5,094 nucleotides of DNA, from contig JAIXRT010000141.1 of assembly GCA_027485075.1 (NCBI GenBank), forward strand, positions 1 to 5,094. The letters run 5' to 3'. Position 1 is the stretch's first letter; every line of letters starts with the position of its first letter. The notes below the pieces were generated by a model. The model was not told the DNA's origin. It made no database searches and was given only the letters and a program-made list of their open reading frames with translations. Position numbers and translations under genes: made by a program. Of the stretch, positions 1-5,094 are shown piece after piece. Origin of the DNA: Cytophagaceae bacterium. Lineage in GTDB: Bacteria; Bacteroidota; Bacteroidia; Cytophagales; Spirosomataceae.

Positions 1-237
1 AATGTGGTCGGGCCAGCTTTCGTGAAGGCGATCAAAGGACCGATGCCGCACTCAAAAATAATGGTGACGGGTGGTGTGGAGCCGACGCATGAGAGCATGA
101 AAACCTGGTTTGATGCAGGAGCCGCTGTCGTGGGTATGGGATCACAATTATTTCCACCTGCGTTAATTGCTAAACAAGATTACCAAGGAATTTCGAATAC
201 GATTAGTGATTTAATACATATTTATCGGGGCTTATAA
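1..237 (+). CDS. eda: KDPG aldolase (2-dehydro-3-deoxyphosphogluconate aldolase), C-terminal part; 5' end outside window
   Basis: The frame is open from base 1 (AAT, Asn) to the TAA at 235-237, so this is the last 78 residues of a protein that starts upstream; the GTG at 4-6 is an internal Val, not a start. The visible part has the run GPAFVKAIKGPMP (residues 4-16 of the fragment), then TGGV (23-26) and GMGS (45-48). The last two are the phosphate-binding loops of the class I aldolase TIM barrel. The catalytic Schiff-base lysine would lie upstream and cannot be checked. The family cleaves 2-keto-3-deoxy-6-phosphogluconate to pyruvate and glyceraldehyde-3-phosphate in the cytoplasm, as the last step of the Entner-Doudoroff and uronate pathways. 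Some members also act on 2-keto-4-hydroxyglutarate. The closely following hexuronate-type transporter favours a uronate role, by inference. Confidence 0.9.
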   Translation, partial: NVVGPAFVKAIKGPMPHSKIMVTGGVEPTHESMKTWFDAGAAVVGMGSQLFPPALIAKQDYQGISNTISDLIHIYRGL

Positions 238-262
238 ACCTCACTCACAAACCCTCTAAACC

Positions 263-1543
263 ATGAATAAAATAGGAACCTACCGCTGGCGAATTTGTGC
301 ATTGCTATTTTTCGCTACAACGATTAACTACTTGGATCGCCAGGTGATTGGTTTACTGAAACCCGTTTTAGAAGATCAGTTCAACTGGTCGGAGACGGAC
401 TATTCGAATATTGTCATCACTTTTCAGGCGGCATATGCCATCAGTTTATTGGGTTTTGGTGGGATCATTGATCGCATTGGAACGAAGCTTGGTTATTCGA
501 TTTCGATTGTTGTTTGGAGTATCGCGGCGATGTTACATGCGATGGCGACAGGTACCCTTAGTTTTGCATTTATGCGTGGGTTGTTGGGCTTAGGCGAGGC
601 AGGAAATTTCCCTGCGGCGATTAAGACAACTGCGGAGTGGTTTCCTAAAAATGAACGTGCGTTAGCGACTGGAATCTTTAATTCGGGAGCGAATATTGGT
701 GCTGTGGCTGCACCTATTTTGGTGCCTTGGATTTTAGGTATTTACGGTTGGGAAATGGCCTTTATTGTAACGGGGGCCATTGGATTTATTTGGTTGATTT
801 TTTGGTGGTTTTATTACGAGGTTCCTTCGAAACACAAGATGCTTTCTAAGGAAGAGTTCGAATATATTCATGCGGATAAAGAGGAGAAAGATGAGAATCA
901 AGATCCAGTGAAATGGGGTCGTTTATTTGGGTTTAAGCAGACGTATGCATTTGTGTTTGGAAAGATGTTCACGGATCCGATCTGGTGGTTTTTCTTGTTC
1001 TGGTTACCTTCGTATTTCAGTGAGCGCTTCCAATTGGATTTGAAGAAGCCGAGTTTGGAATTAATTATTGTATATACGGCAACGACTATTGGAAGTATCG
1101 GTGGCGGCTGGTTGTCTGGCTATTTGATCAATAAGGGATGGCCATCTTTCAAAGCGCGTAAATATTCCATGTTAGGGTTTGCCTTAGCGGTTGTGCCGAT
1201 TATGTTGGCTCGCTATTGCGAAAACATCTGGCAAGCGGTTGCCTTGATTTCCTTAGCAGCGGCAGCGCATCAGGCTTGGAGTGCGAATATTTATTCGATT
1301 GCGACAGACATGTTCCCTAAAAAAGCAGTTAGTTCGGTGATTGGAATTGGAGGGATGGCTGGATCTGTGGGTGGTATTTTCTTCCCGATGATTGTGGGGG
1401 CTCTACTTGATAAATATAAGTTATTAGGCAATATCAATGATGGTTATAATATCATCTTCTTGCTATGCGGAAGTGCCTATATTTTAGCTTGGGCAATTAT
1501 TTACACTTTGGCTCCGAAACTGGAGACTGCGAATATCGATTAA
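263..1543 (+). CDS. exuT: MFS transporter, anion:cation symporter family, probable hexuronate importer (ExuT-like)
   Basis: This is a 426-residue inner-membrane protein of usual length for the major facilitator superfamily, with about 12 hydrophobic segments in two halves joined by a charged loop near residues 188-222 (rich in K, E, D). Family marks are NYLDRQ (22-27) in helix 1, MFS motif A around DRIGTKLG (70-77), and the strongly conserved RGLLGLGEAGNFPAAIK (105-121) with EWFPKNERALATGIFNSG (125-142), typical of the ACS family. ACS members import organic anions such as glucuronate, galacturonate or glucarate with H+ or Na+. The specific hexuronate call rests on this pattern and on the KDPG aldolase gene 25 bases upstream, so the substrate is inferred. 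The ATG is the first start after an in-frame stop at 257-259. No Shine-Dalgarno is visible and no separate promoter is apparent, so it is probably cotranscribed with eda. The coding strand is markedly G-rich over C. Confidence 0.85.
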   Translation: MNKIGTYRWRICALLFFATTINYLDRQVIGLLKPVLEDQFNWSETDYSNIVITFQAAYAISLLGFGGIIDRIGTKLGYSISIVVWSIAAMLHAMATGTLSFAFMRGLLGLGEAGNFPAAIKTTAEWFPKNERALATGIFNSGANIGAVAAPILVPWILGIYGWEMAFIVTGAIGFIWLIFWWFYYEVPSKHKMLSKEEFEYIHADKEEKDENQDPVKWGRLFGFKQTYAFVFGKMFTDPIWWFFLFWLPSYFSERFQLDLKKPSLELIIVYTATTIGSIGGGWLSGYLINKGWPSFKARKYSMLGFALAVVPIMLARYCENIWQAVALISLAAAAHQAWSANIYSIATDMFPKKAVSSVIGIGGMAGSVGGIFFPMIVGALLDKYKLLGNINDGYNIIFLLCGSAYILAWAIIYTLAPKLETANID

Positions 1544-1564
1544 TTGATATACTTTTTTTATGCC

Positions 1565-1581
1565 CCAAGCGTTAGCTTTGG
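1565..1581 (+). other. Alternative hairpin overlapping the 15-bp stem
   Basis: CCAAGC (1565-1570) can pair with GCTTTGG (1575-1581) across a GTTA loop, with T1579 bulged. The right arm uses bases that also form the left arm of the 15-bp hairpin at 1574-1606, so the two folds exclude each other. The small fold is much weaker and may be only a by-product of related sequence in the three arms. Confidence 0.4.
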
Positions 1582-1606
1582 CACACCTTACAGGTGTGCC
1601 AAAGCT
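1574..1606. other. Perfect 15-bp inverted repeat (hairpin) downstream of the transporter gene
   Basis: The arms 1574-1588 and 1592-1606 are fully complementary (AGCTTTGGCACACCT and its complement) around a 3-base TAC spacer; the real loop would be 5 or more bases if the closing A-T pair opens. It starts 31 bases after the transporter stop codon. It could end or stabilise the eda-transporter mRNA, but neither strand has a T-tract after the stem, so it is not a standard intrinsic terminator. The nearest T-run (1553-1559) lies upstream on the plus strand. A protein-binding site or a dispersed palindromic repeat are alternatives. Confidence 0.7.
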
Positions 1607-1670
1607 TAAGTAATCTTAAGTGTTTACGATTTCATAATGCTCCGTTAATTCAGGCCTTATATACGCCATG

Positions 1671-1678
1671 TATTTTTG
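1671..1678 (+). promoter_or_regulatory. Candidate Bacteroidota -7 promoter box
   Basis: TATTTTTG fits the Bacteroidota primary sigma factor -7 pattern TAnnTTTG and lies 19 bases before the ATG of the phosphoesterase gene, which needs its own promoter if the upstream hairpin region ends the previous transcript. The expected -33 TTTG about 20 bases further up is not clearly present (the area around 1644-1652 reads GTTAATTCA), so support is partial. If real, the 5' leader would be only about a dozen bases. Confidence 0.35.
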
Positions 1679-1697
1679 TTAAACCAAATTACATGCC

Positions 1698-2510
1698 ATG
1701 CGGCCAACCTACAAGACAATCGTCATCTCCGACTTACACCTAGGGAGTAAGGGAGCAAAAGCCAAAGAAGTAAATGAATTCCTAAGAGCACATTCCTGCC
1801 ACCAACTAATCCTCAATGGAGACATCATCGATGGCTGGCAATTAAAAAAAGGAGGCTCTTGGAAAAAGAAACATACCGGATTCTTTCGCGCCGTCCTTAA
1901 AATGATGGACCGCTTTGATACGGAAGTTATTTACCTACGCGGTAACCACGATGACTTTTTGGAACAGGTATTGCCCTTGAAAATTGGTAAGCAATTTTCG
2001 ATCCGACAAGACTACATGTTGTCTACGCATGGTAAAAAATATTTCATCACGCACGGTGATATCTTCGATAGCATCACGAGTCAAATGAAATGGCTCGCGT
2101 ATTTAGGGGACATCGGCTACACGTTTTTATTGTGGCTGAACAAGTGGTACAATCAATACCGTAGCTGGCAAGGCAAACCTTACTATTCTTTATCCCAAGT
2201 CATTAAGCAAAAGGTTAAAGCGGCCGTAAATTTTATCTCCGATTTCGAGGAGAAATTAGCCGAACTAGCGAAAGCAAAAGGTGCCGATGGCATAATTTGT
2301 GGACATATTCACAAAGCTGAAATCAAACAAATAGACGGGATTACCTACATGAACTCAGGGGATTGGGTGGAGTCATTAACCGCACTAGTAGAAACGCACG
2401 AAGGAGAGTGGCTATTAATCGACTATCCGAGTTATGATTTGAAATCCGAATTAACGTCAATATGGGCAGATTCATCTTTACCATCCAAGGAGAAGGTCGC
2501 GGTCATTTAA
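1698..2510 (+). CDS. Metallophosphoesterase of the LpxH-like (COG2908) family
   Basis: This is a 270-residue calcineurin-fold phosphoesterase with the full set of metal-binding motifs: SDLHLG (D12, H14), NGD (D42), GNHD (82-85; N83, H84), THGD (H119) and GHIH (H203, H205). These match the dinuclear-metal ligands of LpxH, which cleaves UDP-2,3-diacylglucosamine to lipid X and UMP in lipid A synthesis. LpxH proper carries GNRD, whereas this protein has the general GNHD, which points to an LpxH2-type paralogue with another substrate. The segment at about 128-165 is rich in W, Y, L and K, as in the lipid-binding cap of LpxH, so a membrane-associated lipid-phosphate substrate is plausible (inference). 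It has no signal peptide. The start is fixed by an in-frame stop at 1680-1682, with no Shine-Dalgarno. Its last 17 residues overlap the following glycosyltransferase gene, which suggests coupled expression. Databases would probably label it UDP-2,3-diacylglucosamine diphosphatase family; the substrate is uncertain. Confidence 0.85.
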   Translation: MRPTYKTIVISDLHLGSKGAKAKEVNEFLRAHSCHQLILNGDIIDGWQLKKGGSWKKKHTGFFRAVLKMMDRFDTEVIYLRGNHDDFLEQVLPLKIGKQFSIRQDYMLSTHGKKYFITHGDIFDSITSQMKWLAYLGDIGYTFLLWLNKWYNQYRSWQGKPYYSLSQVIKQKVKAAVNFISDFEEKLAELAKAKGADGIICGHIHKAEIKQIDGITYMNSGDWVESLTALVETHEGEWLLIDYPSYDLKSELTSIWADSSLPSKEKVAVI

Positions 2511-3604
2511 CGCAAGCGATCTCCTTAACGCAAATTGCCCGTGAAGCGGGCCATGAAGTGGTCGGTTATGCCGTGGGTTCATTCCAAGGAAGGAAGATTC
2601 CGCCCTTTTTTGCACACTTTATAGGCGACACCCCCCTCATTCAATATGAAAGTCCGTCGATCAACTACGGCAAAGGAAAGTCCGTGCAACTCGGAAAAAC
2701 GGCCATGCAAGCGTTTACGAAATTTGGCACGTATTGGAAAAGCGCGACCCAACTAGGTGAATTTATTGATGCATTACAACCTGATGGAATCGTTAATTTC
2801 TACGAGTCCATCACCGGCTTATACAATCTGAAATCAGGCGCCAAGGTTCCATGCATGTCGGTAGGTCATCAGTATTTATTGCTGAGTGAACATTTTGAAA
2901 CGATTCCAACCAAAGCGGTAGATCGATTTTTATTAAATATCAATACCAAAATTACAGCGATAGGTTCTAGCAAATTATTGGGATTGTCCTTCCGGACTAT
3001 GCCAAATGACCCCAAACGCAACATTATTACCGTTCCCCCTTTATTACGCCAAGAAGTTAAATCAATCCAACCGCAATCAGGAGAAAGGTGGCTCGCCTAT
3101 TTGACCCATTACCGACTAGCGGATGAAATCATGGCCTGGTCGGCACAAAATCCTGAGGTGAAATTGGATTGCTTTTGGGATAATCCCACACGCAAAACAG
3201 TATACCACTATTCAGATTCGTTGACATTTCATCCCATTGATGCTGAAAAATACCTAACCAAAATGACGCATTGTGCAGGATTAATTTCAACGGCAGGATT
3301 TGAGTCTGTGGCAGAAGCCATGTACTTGGGCAAACCTGTCATGATGGTCCCTGTACCAAATCACATTGAGCAAATGATCAATGCGCATGATGGCGAGTTA
3401 TCCGGTGCGGGGGTTCAGGCGAAAAGTTTTGATCTATCTGTTTTTAAAGACTATTTACCAAAGCATACCTCGGTACAAGATACCTTTCAGCACTGGGTGA
3501 CGCAGGCTAATTTTGCCTATCACCTGACAGACTTAATTCGTAAACCAGCGGCAGACGCTACATTCAGTCCCCGGAATGAAGGGGGCTTGTCAACTAGCTG
3601 GTAA
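2462..3604 (+). CDS. GT-B glycosyltransferase, MJ1255/VC2487-type family
   Basis: This 380-residue cytoplasmic or membrane-peripheral protein has the two-domain GT-B pattern. The N-terminus has a glycine-rich loop GEGRGHLTQA (10-19), used in related MurG/UGT-like enzymes for acceptor or donor phosphates. The C-terminal domain has STAGFESVAEAMYLGKPVMM (276-295) followed by PVPNHIEQ (297-304), the usual sugar-nucleotide binding region. The C-terminal tail (about 360-380) is low in conserved character. The exact donor and acceptor cannot be told. The ATG at 2462 is the only sensible start: an in-frame stop lies at 2435-2437, and the glycine-rich loop begins nine codons after this ATG. The gene therefore overlaps the phosphoesterase by 49 nt in a different frame, with no visible Shine-Dalgarno. 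The pairing suggests they act on one pathway, perhaps a glycolipid or cell-envelope glycan (inference). It ends 34 bases before a shared terminator. Confidence 0.78.
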   Translation: MGRFIFTIQGEGRGHLTQAISLTQIAREAGHEVVGYAVGSFQGRKIPPFFAHFIGDTPLIQYESPSINYGKGKSVQLGKTAMQAFTKFGTYWKSATQLGEFIDALQPDGIVNFYESITGLYNLKSGAKVPCMSVGHQYLLLSEHFETIPTKAVDRFLLNINTKITAIGSSKLLGLSFRTMPNDPKRNIITVPPLLRQEVKSIQPQSGERWLAYLTHYRLADEIMAWSAQNPEVKLDCFWDNPTRKTVYHYSDSLTFHPIDAEKYLTKMTHCAGLISTAGFESVAEAMYLGKPVMMVPVPNHIEQMINAHDGELSGAGVQAKSFDLSVFKDYLPKHTSVQDTFQHWVTQANFAYHLTDLIRKPAADATFSPRNEGGLSTSW

Positions 3605-3638
3605 GAGATCGTTTAATTTAATGATGAAGTAAATGCAA

Positions 3639-3667
3639 AAAGCCGAAGGAATATTTCCCTCGGCTTT
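3639..3667. terminator. Bidirectional intrinsic terminator between convergent genes
   Basis: The stem 3639-3651 / 3655-3667 contains AAAGCCGA paired with TCGGCTTT, then GGAA with TTCC, closing on a TAT loop. On the plus strand there is one A-C mismatch (3647/3659). On the minus-strand transcript the same position becomes a G-U wobble, so the stem is better there, and the minus transcript runs into five T (3637-3641). The plus strand reads TTTCTTATTTT after the stem. It sits between the glycosyltransferase stop (3604) and the phosphate transporter stop (3689) and can serve both. Confidence 0.85.
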
Positions 3668-3688
3668 CTTATTTTATATGTGGTTTGC

Positions 3689-5094
3689 TTAGCCCGAAAT
3701 CCAACGGAAGAAAACAAACAGTGTGGCAGAAAGGATAACCGTTACAGGAAGTGTTAAAATCCACGCCATAACGATATTCTTCACTGTGCCACCTTGAAGA
3801 TTTTTAATTCCGCGGTTGGCCACCATCGTACCCGCAATACCCGAAGATAACACGTGCGTTGTACTTACGGGCCATTTGTAAGCCGTGGCTAAACCGATTG
3901 TCAATGATGCAATTAATTCAGCGGATGCTCCTTGGGCATAGGTCAAATGGTTTTTACCAATCTTTTCTCCAATAGTTACTACGATACGTTTCCAGCCAAC
4001 CATTGTTCCAAGACCAAGTGATAACGCCACAATCCACATCACCCAAGCTGGAGCGAAGTCAGTAACGCCAGCCATACCACTAGATGAGCTAGCTCCAAAA
4101 CTAAAGAAAGGGGCTTTTTTACCAGCTGTTGCTAATTTAAGCGCATTCAAATCGGATGCAGATAGTGCTACGGATTCACTTTCAATGAGCTTTTTTGCAT
4201 TTTTATTTATCGTTAATGCAGCTTTACGGATATCAAATTTCTGTTCTGTTGTCAAGTTGGCCGATGTAACACCATCTGCCAAAATAACTTTTAAATCAGC
4301 GCTCGATTCAAGCACTTTGTGATAACTCTCCACTTCTTTTTCAGAAAGCGGAACTGTATCTATTTTCGCGACGATCTGCTGGACTTGCGCCAAGCTCGCT
4401 TTGACTTCAGGAATATTTAAATTCGTATTAACAGCGAAATATCCAGGTAAGAAGGCAATCAGAATAACCATCACTAAACCAATTCCTTTTTGTCCATCAT
4501 TACGTCCATGGAAAAATGAAACCAACGTACAAGTCGCAACTAAGATGGCACGTATCCACATAGGTGGTGGAGTATCCTTTTTTGGCTCTTTGAAAATAGC
4601 TTTATTAGCAATCGACTTTTTCAAAATGTACATGAGAATTATGGCCAAAGCAAAACCAAACAAGGGTGACAATAATAATGCTTGACCAATCTCAATCGCT
4701 TTATCCCAGTTGATGGCCGATACCCCTTTGTTCGAATTTTCAGGCAACAACGCGTGCCCTACCCCGATACCAATAATAGATCCAATTAGCGTATGCGAAC
4801 TTGATGCAGGAATACCTAAATACCAAGTTCCCAAGTTCCACAAAATAGCTGATAACAATAGTGCTAGAGCCATCGCCATGGAATGGTAGACATTGGAATC
4901 TATGAGCAGTTCGGTGGGTAGTAGCCCAATTATACTCATCGTAACACCAACGCCACCGGTTAAAAGTCCTAAAAAGTTCATAAAACCAGACCAAACAACA
5001 GCCTGCGAAGGCTTCAAAGAATGGGTATATATTACAGTTGCAACGGCATTAGCTGTATCATGAAAACCATTCACAAATTCGAATGCACATGCAG
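3689..5094 (-). CDS. pitA: PitA-type inorganic phosphate transporter; N-terminus outside window
   Basis: This is an inner-membrane PiT-family (PF01384) permease that imports phosphate, in PitA as a metal-phosphate complex with H+. The frame stays open to the window end, reading ACAFEFVNGFHDTANAV, so the GTG at 5074-5072 is an internal Val and the true start is probably some 20-30 codons upstream. Counting that Val as residue 1, marks are NGFHDTAN (2-9), the first-half repeat GIPASSSHTLIGS (87-99), FFHGRNDGQKGIG (187-199), GWKRIVVTIGEKIG (360-373), YAQGASAELIAS (379-390) and the second-half repeat WPVSTTHVLSSGIAG (401-415). A non-membrane, helix-prone and K/E/D-rich stretch at about 217-320 separates the halves, as in E. 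coli PitA, so the architecture is normal. The 468 visible residues fit the roughly 500 of PitA. No DUF47-type (PhoU-like) partner is seen on the downstream side. It is transcribed toward the glycosyltransferase and shares its terminator. Confidence 0.93.
   Translation of the reverse strand, partial: ACAFEFVNGFHDTANAVATVIYTHSLKPSQAVVWSGFMNFLGLLTGGVGVTMSIIGLLPTELLIDSNVYHSMAMALALLLSAILWNLGTWYLGIPASSSHTLIGSIIGIGVGHALLPENSNKGVSAINWDKAIEIGQALLLSPLFGFALAIILMYILKKSIANKAIFKEPKKDTPPPMWIRAILVATCTLVSFFHGRNDGQKGIGLVMVILIAFLPGYFAVNTNLNIPEVKASLAQVQQIVAKIDTVPLSEKEVESYHKVLESSADLKVILADGVTSANLTTEQKFDIRKAALTINKNAKKLIESESVALSASDLNALKLATAGKKAPFFSFGASSSSGMAGVTDFAPAWVMWIVALSLGLGTMVGWKRIVVTIGEKIGKNHLTYAQGASAELIASLTIGLATAYKWPVSTTHVLSSGIAGTMVANRGIKNLQGGTVKNIVMAWILTLPVTVILSATLFVFFRWISG

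Noticed and set aside
4..6. GTG as the start codon of a 77-residue protein
   Set aside because: The frame is open through base 1 and the residues align to the interior of KDPG aldolase, so this is an internal Val of a gene cut by the window edge.
411..593. Open frame of 60 codons inside the transporter gene, plus strand
   Set aside because: It lies wholly inside the well-supported MFS gene in another frame, with no recognisable protein features.
1625..1650. Possible dif (XerCD) site because of a CATAATG core near the skew change
   Set aside because: Only the CATAA part resembles one half-site; the other half lacks the conserved TTATG..AA pattern in either orientation.
4085..4445. Long hydrophilic insert between the two halves of the phosphate transporter as a novel domain
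   Set aside because: E. coli PitA has a comparable loop in the same place before its GW(K/R)R motif, so this is normal PitA architecture.
4401..4685. Plus-strand open frame of 94 codons antisense to the phosphate transporter
   Set aside because: It is the complement of conserved PiT sequence; its apparent hydrophobic and basic runs mirror the sense gene, and no start signal is seen.
4740..4994. Minus-strand open frame of 84 codons overlapping the phosphate transporter in another frame
   Set aside because: The PiT frame over the same bases has clear family motifs; the W/Y/R-rich alternative protein matches nothing I recognise.
5072..5074. GTG (minus strand) as the start of the phosphate transporter
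   Set aside because: The residues before it (ACAFEF) continue the conserved first helix of PiT proteins up to the window end, so the real start lies outside.

Overview
The window looks like ordinary chromosomal DNA from a member of the Bacteroidota, possibly a Cytophagales- or Sphingobacteriales-like environmental bacterium. Three things point there: no gene start has a recognisable Shine-Dalgarno sequence, the KDPG aldolase fragment has the wording typical of that phylum, and a Bacteroidota-type -7 box (TAnnTTTG) precedes one gene. Genus or species cannot be named from this sequence alone. There are five protein genes, two of them cut by the window edges. I see no RNA genes, insertion sequences, CRISPR arrays or phage genes.

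Layout. At 1-237 (+) is the C-terminal end of a KDPG aldolase gene (eda). After 25 bases comes an MFS transporter of the anion:cation symporter type, closest in pattern to hexuronate transporters (263-1543, +). The two look like the tail of an operon for uptake and breakdown of uronic acids. The intergenic stretch 1544-1697 holds a perfect 15-bp hairpin without a U-tract, an overlapping alternative hairpin, a CTTAAG repeat and a candidate promoter. Next come two overlapping genes (1698-2510 and 2462-3604, +): an LpxH/COG2908-like metallophosphoesterase and a GT-B glycosyltransferase of the MJ1255/VC2487 type. A bidirectional terminator at about 3639-3667 separates these from a convergent PitA-type inorganic phosphate transporter (3689-5094, -), whose N-terminus lies beyond the window.

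How the genes work together. The first pair would import a hexuronate and split KDPG to pyruvate and glyceraldehyde-3-phosphate. The second pair share a 49-nt overlap and so are very likely translationally linked. A phosphate-removing enzyme joined to a glycosyltransferase suggests a small glycolipid or envelope-sugar pathway, but the substrates are unknown. The phosphate transporter is a separate transcription unit. The phosphoesterase-glycosyltransferase pair is the most interesting part of the window. It is a little-characterised pairing, and nothing here proves a wholly new system.
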